A stretch of 64,000 nt of DNA from Acidianus ambivalens (GTDB taxonomy: Archaea > Thermoproteota > Thermoprotei_A > Sulfolobales > Sulfolobaceae), in assembly GCF_009729015.1 (NCBI RefSeq), contig NZ_CP045482.1, positions 1,484,001-1,548,000 of the forward strand, read 5' to 3'. Every line of letters starts with the position of its first letter. Position 1 is the first letter of the stretch. Under the pieces are notes generated by a model, which did not search any database, had not been told where the DNA came from, and was given only the letters and a program-made list of their open reading frames with translations. Position numbers and translations under genes: made by a program. This document shows positions 18,831 to 29,337 of this stretch, one piece after another.

Positions 18831-20453
18831 CATTCCTGGATATCCGCCTTCTTGCTGTTGCGGCTGTTGCTTTGCTGGAGCTGCAGCAATTAAGTCATCA
18901 ATTTTTAATATTGCTGTTGCGGCTTCAGTTGCACCTTTCAATACTTGTTCTTTAACCTTTAGAGAATCAACAACCTTAATCTTAGTCATGTCTTCAACCA
19001 GTTTACCCTGCATTACGTCGACTCCGCTCTTATCTAAGCCTTTTGCGTGCATTGTCCTTAAGTTAACCAAGGCCTCTGTAGGATCTAATCCGGCAGTTTC
19101 TGCTAAAGTCACAGCGATTTCCTCTAATGCGTTAGCGTATGCCTCTAATGCCAACTGTTCCTTTCCTGGTAATGTTTCTTTTCTAAGTCTCATTGCTAGT
19201 TCTTCCTCAAATGCTCCTCCGCCGGCAACTACATAAGGATATATTATTACGTTCCTTACTGAATTTAATACATCGTTTAAGCTCCTCTCAACTTCATCCA
19301 TAGCAATGTCAGTTGCTCCTCTTATTAATATGGTAACTACTTTAGCGTTTTTCACTCCTTCAATGAATATTGCCTTATCTTTTCCTACTGTCCTTTCTTC
19401 AACTACCTTTGCATAGCCTAAAGCTGAGGAATCCAAATCCATTTCAGAACTTATTATTGTTGCTCCGGTAGTCTTTGCTATTTTCTCTAGGTCACTCCTA
19501 CTAACGTTTTTGATTCCCATGATCTTCTTTTTAGCTAAGAAATATTGTGCAATATCGTCCATTCCTTTTTGGCATATAACAACGTTGGCTCCAGTAGCAG
19601 CTATCTTATCTACAATACCCCTTAAGTACTTTGCTTGTTCATCAAGTGCAGCTTTAATTTGCTCAGGAGAGGTCAAACTTAGCTTTGAGGAAATTTCCGT
19701 CTTCTGAACTTCTAATGGAAAATCTATTACCGCGATCTTAGCTTCATCAATCCTCCTAGGCATTCCTTCGTGGGCAACTTCCTTATCTAGTACGAAACCT
19801 TTAATTAACTCTGTATCTTCTACGGATTCTCCTCTCTTCTTTACCATTTTTATGTTACTTAAATCAATGACGTATTCGTCTCCTACTTTATCCATTACTG
19901 AGAGCACTGCATCAATAGATAGGTCTATTATCTTATCTAGTTCTTCGCCTTCAGAGAAGAACTTACTTGAGAGTGTTGTATATGCTACTTCTCTTAAATA
20001 ATTTCTATCCTCTGGATTTATTTTTATTGCTATTTCCTTCGAGATCGCTAACGCCTTGTCTAAGGCTTTCTTAAATCCTTCAATAATAGTAGTGGGATGA
20101 ATATTTTGGTCTAGAAGTTTTCCTGCCTCATCTAGAAGGAAACCTGAAAGTACTACTGCAGTAGTTGTACCATCTCCAACTTCAGAATCTTGAACTTTTG
20201 CAGTTTCTACAACTATCCTTGCAGCTGGATGCTGAACTTCTAAATCCTTGACTATTGTAGCTCCGTCGTTTGTTATTGTAATATCGTTTGTTGAAGACAC
20301 CATCATTTTGTCTAATCCTCTTGGTCCTAAGGAGGTCTTTAGCATTTCTGCTAGAGTCCTTACTGCAGTTATGTTTGAAAGAATTACGTCCTTTCCTGAT
20401 TCTCTGCTTGTGTTTTCTCTGAATATTGAAGCCAAATTCTCACGGGGTAACAT
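18810..20453 (-). CDS. thermosome (group II chaperonin) subunit
   Basis: 547 aa. It has the ATP-binding GDGTTTAVVL motif, TSLGPRGLDKMM and TNDGATI near the N-terminus, and the GGYPGMSGMPGM-type flexible tail seen in chaperonins. It assembles into the double-ring protein-folding complex of the cytoplasm. Sulfolobales carry several paralogous subunits; which one this is was not resolved. A TATA box (about 20464-20472) lies only about 15 nt before the ATG, so a leaderless mRNA would begin inside the frame and an in-frame TTG at 20433-20435 is an alternative start. Confidence 0.92.
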   Translation of the reverse strand: MLPRENLASIFRENTSRESGKDVILSNITAVRTLAEMLKTSLGPRGLDKMMVSSTNDITITNDGATIVKDLEVQHPAARIVVETAKVQDSEVGDGTTTAVVLSGFLLDEAGKLLDQNIHPTTIIEGFKKALDKALAISKEIAIKINPEDRNYLREVAYTTLSSKFFSEGEELDKIIDLSIDAVLSVMDKVGDEYVIDLSNIKMVKKRGESVEDTELIKGFVLDKEVAHEGMPRRIDEAKIAVIDFPLEVQKTEISSKLSLTSPEQIKAALDEQAKYLRGIVDKIAATGANVVICQKGMDDIAQYFLAKKKIMGIKNVSRSDLEKIAKTTGATIISSEMDLDSSALGYAKVVEERTVGKDKAIFIEGVKNAKVVTILIRGATDIAMDEVERSLNDVLNSVRNVIIYPYVVAGGGAFEEELAMRLRKETLPGKEQLALEAYANALEEIAVTLAETAGLDPTEALVNLRTMHAKGLDKSGVDVMQGKLVEDMTKIKVVDSLKVKEQVLKGATEAATAILKIDDLIAAAPAKQQPQQQEGGYPGMSGMPGM

Positions 20454-20683
20454 TAGTATTGGTTATATAAATAACTGTTCATCAAGTTGAAGGAAGAGAT
20501 GTGAGAAGCTTAATAGTGAAGTATTTTTGTTTGTTTGTTTTTCTTCTTTCTTTCTCTCTTCTTTTCCTTCTTTAGTAATTACTATTTATCATTACTCGTG
20601 ACTTTCATATAATTTTTCTCTATCTAAGATAACCATAACTATGTTGAACTACTTTTATAACTATATAAATTAACGATTAAATC
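20454..20683. promoter_or_regulatory. divergent promoter with a polypyrimidine tract
   Basis: The region between thermosome (minus) and pirin (plus) holds TATA boxes for both: TTATATAAATAA at 20464-20475 and CTATATAAAT at about 20661-20670. Between them lies an almost pure pyrimidine run of about 45 nt (about 20528-20573). In archaea such T-rich runs usually terminate transcription, but neither flanking gene ends here. Confidence 0.5.
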
Positions 20684-21568
20684 ATGATAAGAAAAGTTTC
20701 TGGCTTAATACAAGGTAAATATACTTATGACGGTGCAGGAGTTAAATTATACAGGGTTTTTGGAGGTACGTCAACTTATCATCTGACAGATCCTTTTCTA
20801 CTCTTGGATTTCTTCGGCTCATCAAACGTAGAAGATTACATTAACGGATTTCCTTGGCACCCTCATAGGGGAATAGAAACTGTAACTTACTTATTACAAG
20901 GTAAGGTAGAGCATGAAGACAGTGAAGGAAATAAAGGAGTTATTTACCCCGGAGAAGCACAGTGGATGACCGCAGGAAGCGGAATATTTCATCAAGAAAT
21001 GCCAAAGCCTCTTGACGAGAGTGACATTTTGCACACTCCTATTTTAACTACTGAAAATAAAGGACTACAATTGTGGATAAATCTTCCGGCTAATAAGAAA
21101 ATGACATCTCCTATATATAGAGATATAAGGAGAATTCCTAAGGTAAAAATAGATAAAGGCGAGGTTAAGGTCCTTTCAGGGGAATTCATGGGAGTCGAAG
21201 GCCCAGTAAATGCAGGGATTGATGTCGATCCTACTTACCTTGATATAAAACTTGAGGAGGAAGGAGAATTTCGTCATGGTGTTCATCCTAAATATACAGT
21301 ATTAGCGTTTATAATAGAAGGTTCTATTGATTTCCCTGTAAAAGTAGGAGAAGGTAATTTGCTAATATTTGATGATGGGGATGAAATTTACATAAAATCT
21401 AAAGGTGGAGCTAGGCTAATTTTACTTTCCGGTAAACCTCTTAGAGAAGAAATAGCTTGGTATGGGCCTATAGTTATGAATACTGAGGAGCAAATTATTG
21501 AGGCATTAAACGATTTGAGGAGGGGAACATTTGTTAAAAATAAGAAAGTAGAAAGAATAACTTACTGA
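20684..21568 (+). CDS. pirin-family bicupin
   Basis: 294 aa. The N-terminal cupin carries the pirin metal motif FPWHPHRGIETVTYLLQG, then EHEDSEGNKG and WMTAGSGIFHQEMP, which supply the His/Glu iron ligands. The C-terminal cupin is present but lacks these ligands, as is normal. Pirins are iron proteins with quercetinase or redox-sensing activity; the role here is unknown. Monocistronic. Confidence 0.88.
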   Translation: MIRKVSGLIQGKYTYDGAGVKLYRVFGGTSTYHLTDPFLLLDFFGSSNVEDYINGFPWHPHRGIETVTYLLQGKVEHEDSEGNKGVIYPGEAQWMTAGSGIFHQEMPKPLDESDILHTPILTTENKGLQLWINLPANKKMTSPIYRDIRRIPKVKIDKGEVKVLSGEFMGVEGPVNAGIDVDPTYLDIKLEEEGEFRHGVHPKYTVLAFIIEGSIDFPVKVGEGNLLIFDDGDEIYIKSKGGARLILLSGKPLREEIAWYGPIVMNTEEQIIEALNDLRRGTFVKNKKVERITY

Positions 21569-21677
21569 TCGCCAAAATTTACGATACATCTAAATAAGGA
21601 ATAGACTTTAAGGTAAGCTTGAAAGATAGAATATAAACCTCACCTTAAAACTTTAAGTTATTCTAAAAAATTAACGA

Positions 21678-22076
21678 TCAGACTGACTGAGTTTTTATTT
21701 CCTCTTGCTTTCTTGGTAGTGTGGTCGTAATTACTGGCTTTAGTTCGTCTTCAATTACTTCACCTAAGTAAAGTGTTGATCTTAAAACTGACGAGAAATA
21801 TCCCCTTAAGTCTGAAGTTGAGGAATAAATTGCTCCTTCTAGTGATGATAACGCATTCATTACTTTTTCATTTCCAATAGCTCTTAAGTCTTCCCTTAAT
21901 ATTTCAAAGTTTTTGATTAAGTATTTTTGTACATCCTCACTTATTCCTAGGTATGAAGGAATAGAGGAAAGATCTCCGCCTTTATCTATGGCTAATAATG
22001 ACATTCTACTTATGTTTTCAATTCTTTCTAAATACCTTCCTGCCCAAAATACTTTATAAGCAAGGCTTTTAATCAA
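21678..22076 (-). CDS. alpha-E domain protein (short form)
   Basis: 132 aa helical protein with the conserved Glu-Arg motif AGRYLERIENISR at its N-terminus. The family is usually about 300 aa, so this copy covers less than half. It is the last gene of an operon with a transglutaminase-like and a circularly permuted ATP-grasp gene; that trio is a known conserved combination thought to make or modify peptides. It overlaps the upstream gene by 8 nt. Confidence 0.75.
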   Translation of the reverse strand: MIKSLAYKVFWAGRYLERIENISRMSLLAIDKGGDLSSIPSYLGISEDVQKYLIKNFEILREDLRAIGNEKVMNALSSLEGAIYSSTSDLRGYFSSVLRSTLYLGEVIEDELKPVITTTLPRKQEEIKTQSV

Positions 22077-22869
22077 TTTTTTTCACCATAACTGTGAGTT
22101 TTTTAAGCCAACCTTTTCCTTTACTTACAAAAGTGCCTAGAATTGGAGGTGTGTCATAATAATCCCTGCCTATTGCGAACTTAACGTAGGCAATATTATA
22201 GAACCTTCTCCTAGTAGGATCCACAGGAATCCATCCTGAAGGCGATTTAAACTCTACCCAAGCGTGAGTACTTATAGGGTTATCGTTAACTAAGCCCATT
22301 ACATATCTAGCAGGTATTCCGGAGGCCCTAAGTATCCCTATAGTAACTTGAGCAAAATCCTGACAAACTCCCATGCCTAGTTCAAAGCTTTCCTTTGCAG
22401 TTGTATCAACGTTAGTTACTCCTTCCTTATATCTTAATCTACTCCTTACGAATTCTACGGTATTTTTAACAAGGTCGTCTAAGCTTTTGGAGGATTTTAA
22501 CAACTCTTTAGCTATTGGTTTAAAATACTCAACATCTATTAACCTACTAGAATTTAGGAATACCCCGTCCTCAATCTGACAAGGTAGCATACAATCCTCC
22601 ATTTCCTTCAACTTGACATTTACAGAACTTTCACTTCTAATTACTAAGGAATAATGAGGTTCTATTACCTTAATCCTGTACACTATATTGCCGAACATGT
22701 CCTTGTATCTTGTCTTGTATCCTTTAGGTTCAGTGTCAACGTTCTCTTCCAACAATTCTTGGTTATCGCCATCGTAAGGCACAATCTTTAGTGTGTTATC
22801 ATTACTGGTTACAACGTCCTCGTACTCATACTTAGCTTCATAAAGTACGTGAAACTTTAAACTATCCAT
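22069..22869 (-). CDS. transglutaminase-like cysteine protease/amidase
   Basis: 266 aa with an N-terminal beta domain and a papain-like core. The catalytic triad is visible as GVCQDFAQ (Cys), STHAWVEF (His) and PVDPTRR (Asp). In the conserved ATP-grasp/alpha-E association it is proposed to cleave or rearrange peptide bonds. It overlaps its neighbours on both sides (13 nt upstream, 8 nt downstream). Confidence 0.87.
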   Translation of the reverse strand: MDSLKFHVLYEAKYEYEDVVTSNDNTLKIVPYDGDNQELLEENVDTEPKGYKTRYKDMFGNIVYRIKVIEPHYSLVIRSESSVNVKLKEMEDCMLPCQIEDGVFLNSSRLIDVEYFKPIAKELLKSSKSLDDLVKNTVEFVRSRLRYKEGVTNVDTTAKESFELGMGVCQDFAQVTIGILRASGIPARYVMGLVNDNPISTHAWVEFKSPSGWIPVDPTRRRFYNIAYVKFAIGRDYYDTPPILGTFVSKGKGWLKKLTVMVKKID

Positions 22870-24167
22870 AGAGGCTTCACCAAACCTCCAGAGGAATTAT
22901 TAGTAACTCTACTGCCAACTGGGGCTACCCTACTTAAGATTGAAGTCGATGAGTCATTAACAAAAACGAAGAACCTCAAATCAGCATAAGCTTGATAAAA
23001 CGAATCGCCTATTGCAGATATTACTGTATCGAAATCAAGAAGTTCTTGAGCCATGAATTCCTCAGGAGATTTCCTCACTTCATTGAGCACTTTCTTCTTC
23101 TCCTCTTCGCTCATATCATGTAAAACAAAAGTTCCTGACCCACCGTAGCCTTCTCTCCTTTTTATTACCATATTCTTTATCTTCTCCTCTATGTCTTCTT
23201 TTGTTGTACCTATAGGGAATGAGAACGGTTGCCTAACTCCTTCTTTTATTCCTAACTCCTCCATTATTTGTGGCATAAAGCAAAAGGTTATTTTATCGTC
23301 TGCTATTCCTGTCCCAGGAGCATTAACTATATTAACCCAACCCCTTAGGTAAGCATTCATCAAACCTGGAGTTAAAAAGTCCAAATCCTCTATTCTCCTA
23401 TAAATAACGTCGACGTGGACTTCTCCTTCAAGGGTAGAGACTGTAACTTCTCCCTCCCTTATGTTAATATCTGACGGCTCAACAAGAAGAAGGTTGAGTT
23501 TATCGGAGTAGAACTTATGCTCAAAGTATGCGGAATTCAATGTACCGTCAGTTAATATTGCAATTACCGGGTCCCTAGTATCAGAAGCAGAGGTTAAAGT
23601 TTTCTTTAATTTTTCTAATCCGTCGCCTTCATTTCCTTTAACTGAAAATTTATCTCCAAGAACCTTTTCTGTAAGTTCATGAGCCTTTATTGCATAACTC
23701 ATTCCTGAAGGTATTCTAACGTTATCCTCTAGGATATAAGGAATTCCCTTCACTTTAACTAAATCCTCTCCAAATATGTAAACGTATATTTCTTTAGGAG
23801 GATCAAATCCCATCATTTCTGGCCTAAAATAAGGTGATGTTTCTATCAGATCTTCTGGGACAACTACCTTATCTCCATGATAGTAAGAATAAAGGAATTT
23901 ATTTATTGCCTCTGCCCTACTTTTTAAACCTTCAGAAATTTTCCAGAATTCCTCTTTCTTCAAAATTCTAGGTATAGGATCAATTTTTATTGATCTATAA
24001 TAATTTCCAGTATAGAAAGTAAATCCCTCTCTATATGCTAACTCATTTATTAATTGTACATACTTAAAGAAGTCTGGAATTCTCTCTAAATCTGAAAGTA
24101 AAGTCTTGTAATGCTCCTCTTCGTATTCAAGAAAGCTTGTCTTATTTGTTCGTTTAATCTTTATCAT
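22857..24167 (-). CDS. circularly permuted ATP-grasp protein
   Basis: 436 aa enzyme of the DUF404/DUF407 class, with FRPEMMGFDPPKEIYVYIFGEDLVKV, ILEDNVRIPSGMSYA and the glycine-rich ATP loop RREGYGGSGTFVL. Such enzymes ligate amino groups to carboxylates using ATP; here the likely product is a peptide or peptide tag, substrate unknown. First gene of the three-gene operon. Confidence 0.85.
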   Translation of the reverse strand: MIKIKRTNKTSFLEYEEEHYKTLLSDLERIPDFFKYVQLINELAYREGFTFYTGNYYRSIKIDPIPRILKKEEFWKISEGLKSRAEAINKFLYSYYHGDKVVVPEDLIETSPYFRPEMMGFDPPKEIYVYIFGEDLVKVKGIPYILEDNVRIPSGMSYAIKAHELTEKVLGDKFSVKGNEGDGLEKLKKTLTSASDTRDPVIAILTDGTLNSAYFEHKFYSDKLNLLLVEPSDINIREGEVTVSTLEGEVHVDVIYRRIEDLDFLTPGLMNAYLRGWVNIVNAPGTGIADDKITFCFMPQIMEELGIKEGVRQPFSFPIGTTKEDIEEKIKNMVIKRREGYGGSGTFVLHDMSEEEKKKVLNEVRKSPEEFMAQELLDFDTVISAIGDSFYQAYADLRFFVFVNDSSTSILSRVAPVGSRVTNNSSGGLVKPLWIV

Positions 24168-24306
24168 TGTTTATACAGTATTTCAACGAATATAAAAGTA
24201 TTATGAGGTTATATATAAAAAATAAAATGGATATCACGCAATTCTATTAAAAAGCATTCAGCACTGTACAAGTTAATGGGAATATAAATTGAAATTTCTT
24301 CTTTTA

Positions 24307-25236
24307 ATGAGTTTCCTAGACAGAGAGCAAAATTTTTGATAATATTTTCCCGATTATATAATGGTGAAAATATATTCATGGAAATATTGCGAAGGGAATA
24401 CAATGACGTAAAGAACTTCAGCTCTTGGACTTTAGTTTACGGTAGAAGAAAAGTTGGTAAATCCTTCCTAGTTAGAAAGTACGTAAATTATAATTTGTAC
24501 TATGTAATAACTAGAGATTTACAAGCTTATTTTCCAGCAGACAACTCTTTTAGGAATCTTAATGAAGTTTTTTCCTTAACAATCAAAACTTTGAGGGAAA
24601 ATAAAACAGTTGTTATAGACGAATTCCAAAGGATGCCCGAAAAATACTGGGATGCACTTAGTGTTGAGCATCCTAATGGAAAACTCATCCTTGTAGGCTC
24701 AAGCTTTAGGATAATGCAAAAGTTGGTAGATAAGTAAAGCCCGCTTTTAGGCCTTGTTTTACCTTATAATCTGGAAATTATCCATTATTCTGACGTTTTG
24801 AGTCAAGTAGGCGACCCTTTGCTATCATTGATACAATAAAATTTGAGGTTAAGGGGGCGGAAAGCCTCGCCTCTCTGAGGCGGGGATGGATAGCCCGGAG
24901 AGCGTTGGAGAACTGCCTATAGGTAGGGAAGTTCAATTTTCCATAGATGAGCTATTAGCAGAAAAACATAACGCTACTTTAGCTTATTCTCCTTATGAGG
25001 ATATAGATATTGTGTTATTGGAGAAAGGGAAGCCAATTATAGGTTATGAAGTGAAATTGGGAGAGTTTTCAAAAGCTGAAGCAGAAAAATCAATAGAGAG
25101 AATAAGAAGAGCCGGAATTCCTAAAGCGGGATTAATTAGTTTAAAAGAGAAACCAAATTTTAACGCAGATGAAGAGCTAGGGCCAGGAGACCTGGTAAGA
25201 ATTTCTAGAGACGTTTTTGAGAAGTATATTAAGTAA
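24307..25236 (+). pseudogene. archaeal ATPase (AAA with DUF234), disrupted
   Basis: Pieces of one gene are still in order. MSFLDREQNF (24307, other frame) is followed by the P-loop segment VYGRRKVGKSFLVRKY and the Walker B VVIDEFQRMP (frame 24336-24737). That frame has an in-frame TAA at 24735-24737, after which the homology reads on as SPLLGLVLPYNLEIIHYSD. After a transposon end, the C-terminal DUF234 nuclease-like domain follows (24886-25236, DIDIVLLEKGKPIIGYEVKLG). The middle is missing, so the gene is dead. Intact relatives are about 350-450 aa. Confidence 0.75.
24847..24899 (+). mobile_element. solo left end of a TnpB-type (IS1341 group) element
   Basis: GGTTAAGGGGGCGGAAAGCC, then a hairpin (GCCTC...GAGGC) and GATGGATAGCCC, match the left ends of the three full elements in this window at 27710, 33798 and 41471. 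The transposase part and right end are gone, deleted together with the centre of the host ATPase gene. Confidence 0.75.
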
Positions 25237-25253
25237 AGGAAACATGTAGCATT

Positions 25254-26132
25254 TTAGTTAATAAAATAAAATTTCTTAATGACTAGTGAAAGGATAATTA
25301 CTGCAATGCTTAAGGCTAGCAATGGAAAATAATTTTTCATTTCATTCCTTTTTTGATATAAACTAAAGCCCATCAGCAATGACATTAAATCTATAAATGG
25401 GATAGGAAGAAATCCTGTAAATGCATCAATAATTATTATTACTGACCATATTATATTTGTAATAAACTCACTGTTTTCGTTCACATACCTAGGTAGAATA
25501 CCGAAAAAGTATATTAGCGTAGGTATTAACGCATAAAAGTAGATTTTAATAGTCGCGAATCCTTGGAAAGTATATATTATAATGGGTAACTTAATCGTAT
25601 ACCCAGTAAATAGATAAAATGCAAACGGTACTACCAAGGACAAAATAACCATTAATTTCTCGAAACCTCTAGGCTCTATTACGTAACCTAAAAATGCTGA
25701 TGAAATTAATGCAATAATCGACATAACGTAAATTACGTAGAAAATCTGAGAACCTTGGTGTATAGATGCTGAAAGTATTAATAGAACTACACCTAATAAT
25801 GCTAAATATTGTGGCAAGACCTTATTATACAGAGTTTCGTCCTTATCTCCTTCAATACTTAGCATTATACTAACAAGCTGTTCACCTTTTTCATTAAGTT
25901 TATAATACTCTCCTTCTTTTTCTATTAAAGGTTCTAGAATTTTTAAATGATAATTTAATTTCCCTGTAGATAGTTTCATATCTCTAAGAATTTCTGAATA
26001 AGTAGCTTTTCCTTTATTTTTTAGATAAATTAAGATATCTTTTCTGGTCTTATCTTTAATAATCCTATTAAGATCCATAAGCAAATCTCTCAAGTATTCC
26101 TTAAATCCATTTTCCTTGACAAGACTTTTCAT
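25254..26132 (-). CDS. membrane-bound winged-helix regulator
   Basis: 292 aa. Residues 18-95 form an ArsR-like winged helix (KTRKDILIYLKNKGKATYSEILRDMKLSTGKLNYHLKIL). The remainder has about six hydrophobic segments. This layout is that of an archaeal one-component regulator tethered to the membrane, which could relay a membrane signal to DNA. Target unknown; it is monocistronic. Confidence 0.75.
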   Translation of the reverse strand: MKSLVKENGFKEYLRDLLMDLNRIIKDKTRKDILIYLKNKGKATYSEILRDMKLSTGKLNYHLKILEPLIEKEGEYYKLNEKGEQLVSIMLSIEGDKDETLYNKVLPQYLALLGVVLLILSASIHQGSQIFYVIYVMSIIALISSAFLGYVIEPRGFEKLMVILSLVVPFAFYLFTGYTIKLPIIIYTFQGFATIKIYFYALIPTLIYFFGILPRYVNENSEFITNIIWSVIIIIDAFTGFLPIPFIDLMSLLMGFSLYQKRNEMKNYFPLLALSIAVIILSLVIKKFYFIN

Positions 26133-26220
26133 TACATTGTCATACGTAAAAATTCAATTTTTGTTATAAATAAATCTAGTAATGAGCTAATAGATTTAGA
26201 AAAACGATGATAATAGAAAA

Positions 26221-26463
26221 TTATCTTTCTTTTGACTTTCTTAATTGATCAAATATTGAGGAAACGGTGAATAATATGTCCTTAACTTCTTTCCTCTCCT
26301 CTTCAGACAGTTTATCTACTTCCATGTCGTTTATTATGCTTAGTATTTCATCAGCAGTTAACTCCGCCTCATCACATGCTTCACAATCTACGCATTTTTT
26401 ACAATTTCCATAAGCCCTCATGAACTCTTGGTATCTGTTTTTAATAACTAGGAAGTAATCCAT
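26221..26463 (-). CDS. small protein with a CxxCxxCxxC cluster
   Basis: 80 aa. The first third contains NCKKCVDCEACDEAE, four cysteines spaced by two residues, suited to an iron-sulfur cluster or zinc. The rest is acidic and helical (MEVDKLSEEERKEVKDIL). I do not recognise the family. It sits alone between a membrane regulator and the ATPase gene, facing away from the latter. Confidence 0.6.
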   Translation of the reverse strand: MDYFLVIKNRYQEFMRAYGNCKKCVDCEACDEAELTADEILSIINDMEVDKLSEEERKEVKDILFTVSSIFDQLRKSKER

Positions 26464-26556
26464 AATGATAAATTATATCTCTTAATATAAGAAGATTACG
26501 CAACTAAATACCTTAGGTATAGTACAATTGCATACTATCCGTATAACTATTTAAAC

Positions 26557-26585
26557 TACGGTACCGATATAATATCGGTACCGTA
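26557..26585. promoter_or_regulatory. 29-bp palindrome abutting the ATPase start
   Basis: TACGGTACCGATAT, one central A, then the exact reverse complement; the last base is the A of the ATG. It is perfect over 14 bp per arm and contains GGTACC in both arms, so it is far less likely by chance than an AT palindrome. It covers the expected transcription start, so a bound protein would block the ATPase gene. The regulator is unknown; self-regulation by the ATPase's C-terminal winged-helix-like segment is possible. Confidence 0.7.
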
Positions 26586-27670
26586 TGGTGAAGTTCATAT
26601 TTGGAAGAGAATTAACGGAAGAAGATGAATTCTTTGATAGAGAAGATTATGTCAACCTTTTTATGGAGTATATAGAAAGAAGACAGCCTATTGCCCTACT
26701 CGCTCCTAGAAGGATGGGTAAATCCTCGCTCTTAAATTACGTTAAACTAAAAGTGAAGGACAAATATGTAGTTGCTAAGATAAGCTTAGAAGGAATTACG
26801 TCGATAGAGGAATTTACCGATGAACTCACTGAAAAGTTAATCTTAGAGGCCGTGTCTAGTTCGTTAAAAATGAGGTTTAAAACAGTAGCGTCTTCTTTAG
26901 TTTCATCCCTAAATCAATTCTTAGGTTCAATCAAAAGTTTGGGAATAAAACTTTCAAACCTAGAGTTTTATATAGATCGTTATTCTCTATTTAAGGAGGA
27001 AAGACTAAAACCTAGCGAAATTCTGGATCATGTACTCCTCTTGCCGCAGAGAACTGCTGAAGACCTAGGGAAGAACGTAGTACTAATGATAGATGAGTTC
27101 CAAAAGATTAGAGTACTTAAACAGCCTTTCCCTAAAATCCTTGAACTGGCCAGGAAAAGGTTTCAGGAAAGTAAAAACGTTGAAGTAATAGTTTCTGGTT
27201 CAGAACTAGGCTTAATGGAAGAAATGATAACTCAGCCCAAAGAACCGTTTTATAATTATTTTAAAATAGAAAAATTAAAACCATTTGATAAGGAAACCTC
27301 TATTCGCTTCCTAAATGAAGGATTAAGAGGAAAATGCAAAGAATACTATGAGAAAATTTATGAAATAACTGAAGGAATTCCGGCTTGGTTAAACTTAGCA
27401 GGTTTAATTTTTGAAAGAGGTGAATGTAGTATTGAAGCCTTCCTTAAGGATCCTAATATAGAAATAGAATTGAAAAAGGACTTAGAAGGCCTTACGAGAA
27501 ACGAAATTAAAGTGCTGAAGGGACTATCGGAGGGGAAAAAGTTGAGCGAGATAAAAGTATCTAACGTATATAGAGTTGTCAAATCGTTAATAAATAAGGG
27601 TCTTGTGGAGAAAGTTGATGAGAAATATAAGATAATAGACCCAATTTTATCGTTTTATCTGAGAAAATAA
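26585..27670 (+). CDS. archaeal AAA-type ATPase with C-terminal HTH-like segment
   Basis: 361 aa. N-terminal FDREDYVNLFMEYIERRQPIALLAPRRMGKSSLLNYV contains the P-loop; VVLMIDEFQKI is Walker B. The C-terminal 60 residues (RNEIKVLKGLSEGKKLSEIKVSNVYRVVKSLINKGLVEKV) look like a winged helix. Such ATPases belong to the STAND/MNS group and are often linked to mobile elements or defence. The start ATG directly follows a palindromic operator. Confidence 0.8.
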   Translation: MVKFIFGRELTEEDEFFDREDYVNLFMEYIERRQPIALLAPRRMGKSSLLNYVKLKVKDKYVVAKISLEGITSIEEFTDELTEKLILEAVSSSLKMRFKTVASSLVSSLNQFLGSIKSLGIKLSNLEFYIDRYSLFKEERLKPSEILDHVLLLPQRTAEDLGKNVVLMIDEFQKIRVLKQPFPKILELARKRFQESKNVEVIVSGSELGLMEEMITQPKEPFYNYFKIEKLKPFDKETSIRFLNEGLRGKCKEYYEKIYEITEGIPAWLNLAGLIFERGECSIEAFLKDPNIEIELKKDLEGLTRNEIKVLKGLSEGKKLSEIKVSNVYRVVKSLINKGLVEKVDEKYKIIDPILSFYLRK

Positions 27671-27709
27671 AGAGAGAGAAAGAAGGAAATAGATGCATTA
27701 CAAGTTGGA

Positions 27710-28973
<1,264 letters not shown>

Positions 28974-28997
28974 TTCATTTAGTTCAAGTTTATTAAG

Positions 28998-29108
28998 ATG
29001 AGTAGGCTAAACAAGGAAATAAGTGAGTTAAGAGAGTTTCTTTCCGAAGATGATATAAAAAAGATCGAGGATAGCCACGAAAGACTGCATAAAGAGTTTA
29101 AGCTATGA
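28998..29108 (+). CDS. possible 36-aa helical peptide
   Basis: ATG at 28998 opens MSRLNKEISELREFLSEDDI... and ends at TGA 29106-29108. It is highly charged and fully helical in character, like short antitoxins. It begins 25 nt after the transposon end and may be a truncated gene. Downstream to 29337 only short broken frames are seen (for example IIDILKDRLNIIGYSIIRVRNYW), consistent with a decayed partner. Confidence 0.3.
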   Translation: MSRLNKEISELREFLSEDDIKKIEDSHERLHKEFKL

Positions 29109-29337
29109 ATAGCTACGTTCAGTGATAATAGATATCTTAAAGGATAGGCTAAACATTATAGGATATTCTATAATAAGAGTTAGAAATTATTGGAATACTG
29201 AGTAAAAATAACATACTAAAGTTCTAGATTGAATAGAGGCCTTCAAGTCTTAGAGATAATGATGTTCTAGAATATTTTGAAATTTATTATAAACTAAGGA
29301 AAAAGTAGTTTAAATCTCCTAAAACCGAGTTAATAAT

